Source: Thiocapsa sp.
GTDB taxonomy: Bacteria; Pseudomonadota; Gammaproteobacteria; Chromatiales; Chromatiaceae
Direction of reading: 5' to 3'
NCBI RefSeq assembly: GCF_011390875.1
Contig: NZ_JAABRP010000020.1
Span: forward strand, 1-46,399
Length of the DNA stretch: 46,399 bases
Position 1 is the first letter of the stretch. The number at the start of each line of letters is the position of its first letter. Of this stretch, positions 24,832 through 32,866 are shown in pieces. The notes under the pieces are model-generated. The model saw nothing but the letters and a program-made list of their open reading frames with translations. It had not been told where the DNA came from and searched no databases. The translations under genes and the position numbers were made by a program.

Positions 24832-27093
24832 CTACTTACCCGGACGTACCAGGCCGCCGAGCCCGACCGCCTCGAGCGCATCCAGGAGCAGCCGTCGCAC
24901 GGATGCCGCGTCCTCGCATTGCAATGCCACCTTCAGCACCTCGCGTGCCCGTGCCCGACTGATGCTGCGGATGACGCGCTTCACACGCAGCAGACTTCCC
25001 GCACCCATACTGAGGCTATGCACACCCATCCCGAGCAGGAGAAAAGTCGCGAGCGGATCTCCCGCCATCTCCCCGCAGACGCTCACCTCGCGGCCGTGAA
25101 CCCGGGCGCCCGCGAGGATCTGCAGCAGTGCACGCAAGACCGCGGGATGGAACTCGTCGTAGAGCTTTGCGACATGGGCGTTGTTGCGATCGACCGCGAG
25201 TAGATACTGGGTCAGGTCGTTGGTCCCGACGGAGAGGAAATCGACCCGCCGTGCCAGCGCCTCGCACTGATAAACGGCGGCGGGGACCTCGATCATCACG
25301 CCGATCGGCGGCAATCGGACCTGATAGCCTTCCTCGAGCAGCTCCTCGTGAGCACGATGGATGAGCAGCAGCGCCTCGTCCACCTCGCCGACCGTGCTGA
25401 TCATGGGCAACAGGATCTGTAGATTGTCCAGGCCGATGGACGCGCGCAGGATGGCGCGAACCTGCGTGAGGAAGATCTCGGGCTGATCGAGCGTAATCCG
25501 GATGCCGCGCCAGCCCAAAAAGGGGTTGTCCTCGTGCATCGGAAAATAGGGCAACGGCTTGTCGCCGCCGATGTCCAGTGTCCGGATGGTAACGGGTCGC
25601 GGGGCAAACAGCTCAAGCACCCGCCGATAGTTCGACATCTGCGCGGTCTCGCCCGGAAAGGTATCGCGCACGATGAAGGGCAGCTCGGTGCGGTAGAGTC
25701 CCACGCCGGCCGATTCCTCGATGCCGAGAGGGCGTGCCTCCGAGACCAAGCCCGTATTCAGATAGAGCGGCACCAAGTAACCGTCGGTGGTCTCGGACGG
25801 GAGATGGCGCAATGCCTGGAGCTCGCTCGTCAAGGCCGCGTCGTCCTCGGCGAGACGCTGATACTCGGCGCGAACGGTCGGGCCGGGTGCGACATAGACC
25901 CGCCCGCGGTAACCGTCCACCACCAGCTCGCGTCCCTCGACACGCCCGACCGGCAAGTCGGCCACAGCCATCGCCGCCGGCACGCCCATTCCGCGCGCCA
26001 GGATGCCGACATGCGAAGAGCCCGAGCCGGTGGTGGAGACGATCCCCGCCAGCATCTCACGCGGGACATCGGCGATCTGCATGGCGCTGAGCTCGTCCCC
26101 GACCAGGATGGTATTGGGCACGTACTGGATCGGCGCCGCAGTCAGCTTCTGCAGATGGGTCAGGATGCAGCGACCGAGATCGCGCACGTCGGAGGCACGC
26201 TCGCGCAGATAGGCGTCGTCCATGTCGTCGAACACCTTCGCGTGCTCGGCGATGGTCTCGCGCAGCGCCCCGGGTGCCCAATTGCCTGCTCGAATCCGCG
26301 AGAGCGTTCCGTCGATCAAGGTGTCGCTTTCGAGCATCAGGCGCCAAGCGTCGAACAAGGCCATGTCTTCGGCACTGAGATGCGCTTGAGTCCGCACCGC
26401 GAAGCGGTCCAGGTCCTCGGCCACATGCTCCACCGCACCGAGAAAATCCTTGGCCTCGTTGTCGAGGTTCTCGGCACGCCGATCCGGAACGGCGTTCAAA
26501 TCGGCCGGCGGGTAGACCACCACGGCGGTCCCGATGCCGATGCCGGGCGATGCCGGCAGCCCCGGAAGGAAGCGTTGCGGGATCCCGTCGTCCTGAAGAC
26601 GGGCCAACTCGCCGTTGGTGCGCGCAAAGGTAATGGCGCCGGCCAGCTGCGACGCCAGCGTGACGACGAAGGTCACCTCGTCGTCGCCGAAGTGGCGTTT
26701 TTCGCGCTGCCGCAGGACCAGCACACCCAGTACCTTGCGATTCTGGATGATCGGCGCACCGAGGAAACCGTGATATTGCTCCTCTCCGGTGTCCGTGATG
26801 CGCTGGTAGCGCGGATGATTGACCGCGTCGTCCAGGTTGATCGTTTCGGCGCGCTCGCTGACCAACCCGATCAGCCCTCGGCCCAACTCCAACCTCACCC
26901 GGCCGACCGCCCTCGCGCGCAGCCCGTCGGTCGCATGCAGGACATGCCGACGGTTGTCGAAGTCGTTGAGGTAGACCGAGCAAACGTCGGCCCCGACCGC
27001 GTGCTTTACGCGCTGGACGATGATGGTGAGTGCGCGCTCGAGGTCGGGGGCATTGTTGACCTCCTGCACGATGCGGCGAAGCGATTCGAGCAT
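24832..27093 (-). CDS. ptsP: PtsP, enzyme I of the nitrogen PTS (GAF domain)
   Basis: PEP-dependent protein kinase that starts the PTS-Ntr phosphorelay (PtsP to NPr to EIIA-Ntr), a regulatory rather than sugar-uptake system. The protein has 753 residues (E. coli 748). An N-terminal GAF sensor domain covers about 1-165 (DVCSVYLNDFDNRRHVLHAT). The phosphohistidine domain has TGSGSSHVGILARGMGVP with H361 as the phosphorylated residue, followed by the PEP-binding TIM barrel (RTLDIGGDKPLPY, GWRGIRITLDQPEIF, VDFLSVGTNDLTQY, VCGEMAGDP). The start MLESLRRIVQEV matches other PtsP proteins; an in-frame ATG at 27195 would overlap the rppH stop as ATGA and add 34 non-homologous residues. The other relay proteins are not in this window. 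Confidence 0.95.
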   Translation of the reverse strand: MLESLRRIVQEVNNAPDLERALTIIVQRVKHAVGADVCSVYLNDFDNRRHVLHATDGLRARAVGRVRLELGRGLIGLVSERAETINLDDAVNHPRYQRITDTGEEQYHGFLGAPIIQNRKVLGVLVLRQREKRHFGDDEVTFVVTLASQLAGAITFARTNGELARLQDDGIPQRFLPGLPASPGIGIGTAVVVYPPADLNAVPDRRAENLDNEAKDFLGAVEHVAEDLDRFAVRTQAHLSAEDMALFDAWRLMLESDTLIDGTLSRIRAGNWAPGALRETIAEHAKVFDDMDDAYLRERASDVRDLGRCILTHLQKLTAAPIQYVPNTILVGDELSAMQIADVPREMLAGIVSTTGSGSSHVGILARGMGVPAAMAVADLPVGRVEGRELVVDGYRGRVYVAPGPTVRAEYQRLAEDDAALTSELQALRHLPSETTDGYLVPLYLNTGLVSEARPLGIEESAGVGLYRTELPFIVRDTFPGETAQMSNYRRVLELFAPRPVTIRTLDIGGDKPLPYFPMHEDNPFLGWRGIRITLDQPEIFLTQVRAILRASIGLDNLQILLPMISTVGEVDEALLLIHRAHEELLEEGYQVRLPPIGVMIEVPAAVYQCEALARRVDFLSVGTNDLTQYLLAVDRNNAHVAKLYDEFHPAVLRALLQILAGARVHGREVSVCGEMAGDPLATFLLLGMGVHSLSMGAGSLLRVKRVIRSISRARAREVLKVALQCEDAASVRRLLLDALEAVGLGGLVRPGK

Positions 27094-27191
27094 GGGAGAG
27101 GCCTGCCCCGGAGTCGCCGCGGATCCGGCAACCGTGCCGCCGCCGTCGAGCCCGACCGACCCTCGCTCGAGATGCTCCGCCGCGAGGCCCG

Positions 27192-27731
27192 TCATCGTCC
27201 GCGCTGATGCATCAAGCCGACCGCCCGAGCCTGCACGTCCTCGCGGGCGGGCGGACCCTCCGGGTAAAGGCTCGGGGCGAGCTCCTCGAGCGCCTGCATG
27301 TAGACGCGGCGCTTGAAATAGACCACCTCGTGCAGCGGCTGCCAGTAGCGGACCCAGCGCCAAGCGTCGAACTCAGGCTTATCGGTCTTATCCAAGCAGA
27401 AGGCGTCTTCACCGCAATCCACCCGCAACATGAACCAGACTTGCTTCTGGCCGATGCAGGTCGGACCGCAATGCCGTCGGATGTAGCGTTTGGGAAGGTG
27501 ATACCTGAGCCAACCACGGGTACAGCCGAGGATGGTGACCTGCCGGGACTGAAGTCCGACCTCCTCCTCGAGCTCGCGATACATGGCCTGCTCCGGCGTT
27601 TCGTCCGAATGGATCCCGCCCTGCGGAAACTGCCAGGCATTCTGGCCGACCCGACGACCCCAAAATAGACGTCGGTCCTGATTGCTCAGGATAATGCCGA
27701 CGTTGGGTCTGAAACCGTCGTGATCGATCAA
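27192..27731 (-). CDS. rppH: RppH, RNA pyrophosphohydrolase
   Basis: Nudix hydrolase that removes pyrophosphate from 5'-triphosphorylated mRNAs to start RNase E decay. The protein has 179 residues from the chosen start (E. coli 176). The Nudix box [20 protein letters not shown] with EVGL is complete, preceded by WQFPQGG, and [10 protein letters not shown] and PEFDAWRWV follow. Homology begins at [12 protein letters not shown], so TTG at 27729-27731 is preferred; ATG at 27773 would add 14 residues. The rppH-ptsP pairing is common in gammaproteobacteria. Confidence 0.95.
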   Translation of the reverse strand: MIDHDGFRPNVGIILSNQDRRLFWGRRVGQNAWQFPQGGIHSDETPEQAMYRELEEEVGLQSRQVTILGCTRGWLRYHLPKRYIRRHCGPTCIGQKQVWFMLRVDCGEDAFCLDKTDKPEFDAWRWVRYWQPLHEVVYFKRRVYMQALEELAPSLYPEGPPAREDVQARAVGLMHQRGR

Positions 27732-28003
27732 GGAACCGAGTCCGTGAGGCCGTGTTGCCTCATTCTTCCACATCCGGCGCATGACCGGCAAGCAGACAGC
27801 TGTATAAGCGATTGCCATTCAACGGCTTTCGCATACCCTCGGAAACCCATCGGAGGCCCCTCGCGGTGCACCGGGCGAAGTCATCCGCCCCGGCTTGAAA
27901 CCCCGGTATGATTTCGTGACCATCCGGCGATGCGCGGCAAGAAACCGGCGCCCGAGCAGGGCGTCCGCACCGCGCCGCGAGACATCAACCGAAGGACAAG
28001 GAC

Positions 28004-28660
28004 ATGGCGCTGGCAATCTTCGATCTGGACAACACCCTCCTGGCAGGCGACTCCGATTATCTCTGGGGTCGCTTCCTCGCCGCCGAGGGCGTCGTCGATG
28101 CGGATTATTACGAGAGCGAGAACGAGCGCTTCTACCGCGAATACAAGGACGGGACCCTGGATATCCGGGAATTCCTGAGGTTCTCGCTGCGCCCGCTGCG
28201 CGAGCACCCGCGCGCGCATCTCGAGGCACTACGCGAGCGTTTTGTCGCCGAACTGATCGCGCCCATCATGCTCCCGGCAGCCAAAGACCTCGTCGAGTCG
28301 CACCGCGAGGCCGGGGACACGCTCATGATCATCACGGCAACCAATGCCTTCGTCACGGCTCCGATCGCGCAGCGCTTCGGAATCGCGCACCTGATCGCGA
28401 CATTACCGGCCGAGGAGGACGGACGTTTTACCGGCGAACCCGCCGGCCGACCGGCGTTTCGCGAGGGAAAGGTCGAGCGGCTCGACACCTGGCTGCGCGA
28501 GCATCGCGAAAATCTCGGCGGGAGCAGCTTCTACAGCGACTCCCACAACGATCTCCCCCTCCTGGAACGCGTTGATCGGCCCGTCGCGGTCGACCCCGAC
28601 CCGCGGCTGCGCGAAACAGCCCTGTCGCGCGGGTGGCCCGTCATTTCGCTGCGACCCTGA
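28004..28660 (+). CDS. HAD-IB family phosphatase (SerB-like)
   Basis: Haloacid-dehalogenase hydrolase of subfamily IB, probably a phosphomonoesterase. The protein has 218 residues. Motif I is FDLDNTLLAGDSD (6-18; nucleophile D7 and acid/base D9), motif II is MIITATNAF with the conserved Thr, and motif III/IV is the FYSDSHNDLPLLE loop. The cap insertion follows motif I. The start has a strong AAGGACAAGGAC Shine-Dalgarno. The substrate is unknown: related proteins act on phosphoserine, histidinol phosphate or glycerolipid phosphates. It stands first in the plus-strand run before the lipid acyltransferases, which suggests but does not prove a lipid role. Confidence 0.88.
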   Translation: MALAIFDLDNTLLAGDSDYLWGRFLAAEGVVDADYYESENERFYREYKDGTLDIREFLRFSLRPLREHPRAHLEALRERFVAELIAPIMLPAAKDLVESHREAGDTLMIITATNAFVTAPIAQRFGIAHLIATLPAEEDGRFTGEPAGRPAFREGKVERLDTWLREHRENLGGSSFYSDSHNDLPLLERVDRPVAVDPDPRLRETALSRGWPVISLRP

Positions 28661-28671
28661 ACGCGGGGGGC

Positions 28672-28699
28672 AACGCCGCCCGCGCTCCGCAGCGGCGTT
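28672..28699 (+). terminator. 8-bp hairpin after the HAD gene
   Basis: AACGCCGC (28672-28679) and GCGGCGTT (28692-28699) form a perfect GC-rich stem with a 12-base loop, 12 bp after the HAD stop codon. There is no following U-tract. It may attenuate transcription between the HAD gene and olsB. No clear promoter or PhoB box was recognised in the remaining 90 bp before olsB. Confidence 0.3.
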
Positions 28700-28789
28700 C
28701 ACATCGACGTCACGCAGCCCACATACGCCCGCAATACTCCGAATCTATGATGGCCCTCCACGCAATGGTTCTTTTTCCGAGGGCATGCA

Positions 28790-29557
28790 ATGGTTGCGAC
28801 TGCGTCTGCGTTGACCGCCAAGCGCGGCGAACGCCTTTTCGTCGAGCTCGCCGCGTCCGAGTCGGAGATCCGCGAGGCACAAGCCCTCAGGTACCGGGTC
28901 TTCGGAGAGGAGTTGGGCGCAAAGCTGAAGACGGGCACGAGCGGACTGGACGTGGACGATCTCGATGCCTTCTGCCAGCATCTCTTGGTGCGGGATACGC
29001 GCACCGGCGAGGTGGTCGGCTGCACGCGAATCCTGACCGACCGCACCGCCGCGCGCATCGGTCGGTTTTATTCCGAGAGCGAGTTCGACCTGGGGGCGAT
29101 CCCCCGGCTTAAGGGTCGCCTCCTCGAGGTCGGTCGGACCTGCATCTCGGCGGAGTTTCGACAAGGCACCGCGATCGCCGTGCTCTGGTCCGGGCTAGCC
29201 GGGTTCATCCAGCTGCACGGATTCGATTATCTGTTCGGCTGCGCCAGCATGCCGCTCGGCGAGAACGACATCCAGGCCGCAGCCATCATGAACCGCTTGC
29301 GGCGACACGCCATGGTCTCACCCGAGTTGCGCGTGGTCCCGCGGGTGCCGCTGCGCACCGCACAGGTGCCCGACGATGTCCTTGATGCACCGCTGCCGGC
29401 CTTGCTGCGCACTTACGTAAGACTCGGCGCAAAGGTCTGCGGAGAGCCCTGCCGCGACCCCGATTTCGGCGTGGCGGATGTGCTCATGCTGCTCGATGTG
29501 GATGCGCTGAATCCGACCTATTCGCGGCACTTTTTCGATCGCACCGCGAGTCTGTGA
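28790..29557 (+). CDS. olsB: OlsB-like L-ornithine N-alpha-acyltransferase
   Basis: GNAT-fold acyltransferase (OlsB/hemolysin family) that transfers a 3-hydroxyacyl group from acyl-ACP to ornithine, forming lyso-ornithine lipid. The protein has 255 residues. Typical features are EAQALRYRVFGEELGAKL near residue 30, the split segment DDLDAFCQHLLVRD, VVGCTRILT, YSESEFDLGAI, EVGRTCISAEFRQGTAIAVL (acyl-CoA/ACP loop), and FGCASMPLGEN. The start has GAGGG upstream. It sits 4 bp before an OlsA-type acyltransferase, and that pairing strongly supports ornithine-lipid synthesis. The acyl acceptor is inferred from the family. Confidence 0.85.
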   Translation: MVATASALTAKRGERLFVELAASESEIREAQALRYRVFGEELGAKLKTGTSGLDVDDLDAFCQHLLVRDTRTGEVVGCTRILTDRTAARIGRFYSESEFDLGAIPRLKGRLLEVGRTCISAEFRQGTAIAVLWSGLAGFIQLHGFDYLFGCASMPLGENDIQAAAIMNRLRRHAMVSPELRVVPRVPLRTAQVPDDVLDAPLPALLRTYVRLGAKVCGEPCRDPDFGVADVLMLLDVDALNPTYSRHFFDRTASL

Positions 29558-29561
29558 CGCG

Positions 29562-30428
29562 ATGAGCCGCGTACGCTCGAATCGGCGGCTTGCATTGATC
29601 CTCGCTCACCTGAGCAAGGGAGCGACGCTCGCCCTCTACATCGGTTTGCTTTCGCGACTCGGCCGGCGACCGGCACGAATCGCAGACATGACCCGGCGCT
29701 GGTACCGAGGACTCTGCGACATCCTGGGCATCCGGATTCGGGTCTTCGGTTGCGCGCAGCCCGGCTGCCTCTTGATCGGCAACCATATCTCATGGCTCGA
29801 CATCCCCGTGGTCGGCGCGCAAGGCGAGATCGCGTTCCTCTCCAAGGCCGAGGTGCGCGATTGGCCACTGATCGGCTGGCTTGCCGTCACCGCGGGAACG
29901 CTGTTCGTCGAGCGCGGCGCAATCCGCATCGACGAGCTCGCCGGGAAGCTACGCAAGATCGGACGAGATCGGACCTTGATGCTCTTTCCCGAGGGGACGA
30001 CGAGCGACGGCTCGGGCGTGCTGCGATTCCACCCTCGCCTTTTTGCGCTGGCGCAGGAGACCGGCCTGATGATCCAACCGGTGGCTCTCGCCTACCGCTG
30101 CGACGCAGACGAGATGCCCGATCCCGTTGCGCCCTTCGTCGGCGACGACACCCTTCTCGCCCATTTGCTGCGGGTCATTCGCCACCCCGGGCTCACCGCG
30201 GAGATCCATTTCCTCCCCCCGATGGCACTCGACCAAGACAACATCGCCCGGCGCCTGCTCGCCGAGCGGACCCGCGGCGCGATTGTCGAAGCGCTCGGCA
30301 TGCGCCCGGACGCCGTGCCACGACCCCCGACCCGCGCAAATCCTGCACGGATCCCGGTGGCCAATCCGAACACGGCCGGGGATCGACCCGAACCAATACC
30401 GACCGGCGGAATCGCTCATGTCGCCTGA
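29562..30428 (+). CDS. olsA: OlsA-like lyso-ornithine lipid O-acyltransferase
   Basis: PlsC-family 1-acyl transferase; after OlsB it would esterify the hydroxyl of lyso-ornithine lipid to give ornithine lipid. The protein has 288 residues. The HX4D acyltransferase motif is NHISWLDIP, and the substrate block is FPEGTTSDGSG. An N-terminal hydrophobic segment (LSKGATLALYIGLLSRL) suggests membrane association. The C-terminal 40 residues are Pro-rich and probably disordered. It lies 4 bp after olsB and overlaps the next gene by 11 bp, indicating one operon. By sequence alone it could be a lysophosphatidate acyltransferase; the neighbour decides. Confidence 0.82.
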   Translation: MSRVRSNRRLALILAHLSKGATLALYIGLLSRLGRRPARIADMTRRWYRGLCDILGIRIRVFGCAQPGCLLIGNHISWLDIPVVGAQGEIAFLSKAEVRDWPLIGWLAVTAGTLFVERGAIRIDELAGKLRKIGRDRTLMLFPEGTTSDGSGVLRFHPRLFALAQETGLMIQPVALAYRCDADEMPDPVAPFVGDDTLLAHLLRVIRHPGLTAEIHFLPPMALDQDNIARRLLAERTRGAIVEALGMRPDAVPRPPTRANPARIPVANPNTAGDRPEPIPTGGIAHVA

Positions 30429-31653
30429 CATCGTCCCGAGGGACACCGATACGGCTCCCGGGCGTCTGCGCATCGCGATCGTCACCGAGACCTATCCCCC
30501 CGAGATCAACGGTGTTGCCCACACCATGCGGCATCTCGCCGAGGGTCTGGCCGAGCGCGGACACGCCATTCAGCTGATCCGCCCTCGACAGCACGGCGAG
30601 CAACGCGACCCGGCTGCACCGACACTTGGTCGAATCGGCGTGCACCTCGTACCCGGCCTGCCGATCCCCGGTTACCGAGGTCTGCGATTCGGACTTCCGG
30701 TCTATTGGCGGCTGCGCCGCCTCTGGGGCCGCGCCGCGCCGGATCTCGTCTACATCGCGACCCAGGGCCCGCTCGGCCACGCCGCGCTCTCCGCCGCGCA
30801 CCGTCGCGGGATCCCGACGGTGACCGGGTTTCACACCCAGTTTCAGCAGTACAGCCAACATTACGGTCTCGGCCTCTTCACCCATCAAATCGCCGAGACG
30901 CTGCGTCACTTCCACAACCGGTCCGATGCTACCCTAGTCCCCACTGCCGAGCTGAAAGCCGAGCTCTCGGGCGAGGGATTCCACGATGTCCACGTCTTCG
31001 GCCGCGGCGTGGACGTGGATCTCTTCTCGCCCGCTTGGCGCGACGAGGCGTTGAGACACAGCTGGGGCGGCGACGAGGAGACTTTGGCGGTTCTCTACGT
31101 CGGTCGTATTGCACCGGAGAAGAATCTCGATCTCGCGCGGGACGCCTTTCAGGCGATCCAATCCACTCGACCGAAGGCGCGCTTCATCCTGGTCGGAGAG
31201 GGCCCCGGGCGCGAGCAGATCCAGCGCGAAAACCCCGATTTCATCTGTCCGGGGGCCAAAATCGGCGTCGAGCTCTCCAGATATTACGCGTCGGGAGATC
31301 TGTTCCTCTTTCCGAGCCTGACCGAAACCTTCGGGAACGTCGTGCTCGAGGCCATGGCCAGCGGTCTACCGGTCGTCGCTTTCGACTATGCCGCGGCTCG
31401 ATCTCTCATTGATCCCTGGCGCAACGGGGTTACATTACCGATAGGAGATCGTGCAGCGTTCATCGCTGCCGGATGCGAGCTGGCTCGCGACCTGCCGCGC
31501 GTCCGAAAGCTCGGCGAGCAGGCACGCTGCGCGGCGGAGGAGATTAGTTGGGACCGCGTCATCCGGGGCGTCGAGGAGCGTCTCTTCCAAGTCATCCACC
31601 GACAACGTGGAACGGAGGCTTGCCGTGCGACTATGGCTACAACATCTGAATGA
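30418..31653 (+). CDS. GT4 family glycosyltransferase, probably lipid-directed
   Basis: Retaining GT-B glycosyltransferase. The protein has 411 residues. The N-terminal acceptor domain opens with IAIVTETYPPEINGVAHT, and the C-terminal donor domain has VLYVGRIAPEKNLDLA, LVGEGPGRE, and the EX7E motif in SLTETFGNVVLEAMASGLPV. Similar enzymes add mannose, glucose or sulfoquinovose to lipids (PimB-, Agt- or SqdX-like) and are often induced with ornithine lipids under phosphate limitation. The donor and acceptor cannot be read from the sequence. The start has GGCGGA upstream and overlaps olsA by 11 bp; the end overlaps the PAP2 gene by 29 bp. Confidence 0.88.
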   Translation: MSPDIVPRDTDTAPGRLRIAIVTETYPPEINGVAHTMRHLAEGLAERGHAIQLIRPRQHGEQRDPAAPTLGRIGVHLVPGLPIPGYRGLRFGLPVYWRLRRLWGRAAPDLVYIATQGPLGHAALSAAHRRGIPTVTGFHTQFQQYSQHYGLGLFTHQIAETLRHFHNRSDATLVPTAELKAELSGEGFHDVHVFGRGVDVDLFSPAWRDEALRHSWGGDEETLAVLYVGRIAPEKNLDLARDAFQAIQSTRPKARFILVGEGPGREQIQRENPDFICPGAKIGVELSRYYASGDLFLFPSLTETFGNVVLEAMASGLPVVAFDYAAARSLIDPWRNGVTLPIGDRAAFIAAGCELARDLPRVRKLGEQARCAAEEISWDRVIRGVEERLFQVIHRQRGTEACRATMATTSE

Positions 31654-32152
31654 GATCGAAGTCTCTCTTTGCCGCACCTGGAGCCGGGGCGGACGGCGCC
31701 GCTGGATTCAACGCCCTTTCGCCGTCATCAGTCGGCTCGGCGACGGGGTCTTCTGGTACAGCTTGATCGCCATCCTGCCGATGACGCACGGACTCCTCGG
31801 CCTCAAAGCCAGTGTCCACATGCTTGCCACCGGCGGTGTCGCGCTCGCACTCTACAAGTCACTCAAGGTCTACACGCGCCGCGAACGACCCTGCCACTAT
31901 GCCGCGGAGATCATCGCCCTGGTCCCTCCGCTCGACCGCTATAGTTTTCCATCCGGCCATACGCTGCATGCCGTGAGCTTCTCGAGCGTCGCCATCTACT
32001 ATGTTCCCGAGCTCGCCTGGATTCTCGTGCCCTTCACCATGCTGGTCGCCAGCTCGAGGATTGTCCTCGGGCTGCACTATCCCAGCGACGTCCTGGTCGC
32101 GACCTTGATCGGACTCGCTTTGGCCTTTACCGGCATTCAGATGGTTGCTTGA
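31625..32152 (+). CDS. PAP2 family membrane phosphatase
   Basis: Type-2 phosphatidic acid phosphatase, an integral membrane enzyme that dephosphorylates lipid phosphates such as phosphatidic acid or undecaprenyl pyrophosphate. The protein has 175 residues with four or five transmembrane helices. The three catalytic motifs are complete: KVYTRRERP (KX6RP), PSGHTLHA (PSGH), and SRIVLGLHYPSDV (SRX5HX3D). The GTG start at 31625-31627 is set by a perfect GGAGG six bases upstream; the frame is open upstream but lies inside the glycosyltransferase gene. It is the last gene of the lipid run. Diacylglycerol supply for the glycosyltransferase is a plausible role. Confidence 0.9.
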   Translation: MRLWLQHLNEIEVSLCRTWSRGGRRRWIQRPFAVISRLGDGVFWYSLIAILPMTHGLLGLKASVHMLATGGVALALYKSLKVYTRRERPCHYAAEIIALVPPLDRYSFPSGHTLHAVSFSSVAIYYVPELAWILVPFTMLVASSRIVLGLHYPSDVLVATLIGLALAFTGIQMVA

Positions 32153-32307
32153 GCCTCGAAACCGGTGTCTTCACAAGACCTGCCGGAAGGGCGAACAAGC
32201 AGGAACGAAGCCCACCGAACCCTGCGGCGACGCTGGTGAAATATGCTGCGCATGTCGACCCTTCCACCCCGTCCCGCACCGATCAGCGACGAAACGAGGC
32301 CGCGGAA

Positions 32308-32345
32308 ACACGAAAAGGCCGGGCGATAGCCCGGCCTTTTCGTGT
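32308..32345. terminator. bidirectional terminator, 17-bp perfect stem
   Basis: ACACGAAAAGGCCGGGC (32308-32324), a GATA loop, and its perfect complement (32329-32345) form a 17-bp hairpin with a GC core flanked by A4 and T4 tracts. Those tracts make a U-run on whichever strand is transcribed. It lies between the plus-strand lipid operon (ending 32152) and the minus-strand sulfur globule gene (ending 32383) and can terminate both. No gene was seen between 32153 and 32307. Confidence 0.9.
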
Positions 32346-32382
32346 CGGCGCACAAGCAGTGCGCCGGACCATCGGAGCGATC

Positions 32383-32760
32383 TTACTTGGCTTCAGGCTG
32401 AGCCGGAGCGACAGGCGCCACCGGGGCGACCGGCGCCGCGTAGGGGTAGGCGTAAGGATAACCGCCGCCGTAGTAGGGAGCGCCGTAGCCGTAAGGAGCG
32501 CCATAGCCGTAGTAGGGGTTGTTGTAGCCGTAGCCGTAGCCGCGACCCAGACCGCGACCGTAGCCGCGACCACTGCCGCCGCCGCTCATGCCGAAGTTGA
32601 AATCACCGTAGCCGTCGCCGAACATGTCACTGAAGGCATCGCCGAGCCCGGAGCCGTAGCCGGGACCGTAACCGCCGTAGCCCGGGCCCCACCAAGCGGA
32701 CGCGGAAGCGGAAGCACCGAGGAGGGCAGCGATCGCAGCGGCAGTAGCAAGCTTGTTCAT
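32383..32760 (-). CDS. sulfur globule protein (CV1/CV2 type), secreted and Gly/Tyr-rich
   Basis: Structural envelope protein of the intracellular, periplasm-derived sulfur globules that purple sulfur bacteria form while oxidising sulfide. The protein has 125 residues. A signal peptide (about 1-22, [20 protein letters not shown]) is followed by an aromatic start ([14 protein letters not shown]) and irregular Gly-Tyr, Gly-Arg and Gly-Pro-Tyr repeats (61-107), then a Pro-Val-Ala tail with three PVA units. There is no Cys. The composition resembles cytoskeletal keratin or plant cell-wall proteins, as described for SgpA and SgpB. It has GGAG before the ATG. I cannot tell SgpA from SgpB. Confidence 0.88.
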   Translation of the reverse strand: MNKLATAAAIAALLGASASASAWWGPGYGGYGPGYGSGLGDAFSDMFGDGYGDFNFGMSGGGSGRGYGRGLGRGYGYGYNNPYYGYGAPYGYGAPYYGGGYPYAYPYAAPVAPVAPVAPAQPEAK

Positions 32761-32828
32761 TCTATTCTCCGAATCGATTCATATTGTTGGCAGCAAGCGT
32801 GGATGTCTTATCGCCACCCACGGAATGC

Positions 32829-32834
32829 ATTATA
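32829..32834 (-). promoter_or_regulatory. -10 box of the sulfur globule gene
   Basis: The minus strand has a perfect TATAAT inside a conspicuously AT-rich block (about 32830-32865) in an otherwise GC-rich genome. No convincing -35 box lies 16-18 bp upstream, so an activator may be needed. Transcription would begin near 32822, giving a leader of about 60 nt. A 7-bp palindrome, ATCAATC-A-GATTGAT, lies upstream at 32866-32880 and overlaps the end of the uracil-DNA glycosylase gene; it could be an operator. Confidence 0.55.
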
Positions 32835-32866
32835 TTAGAAAATGATTAAATAGGAAATAAGTTATA

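Noticed and set aside
32283-32573. A 96-codon Ala/Thr-rich minus-strand frame near the sulfur globule gene
   Set aside because: It is an out-of-frame reading of the Gly/Tyr repeats and terminator; repeat composition creates the false low-complexity protein.
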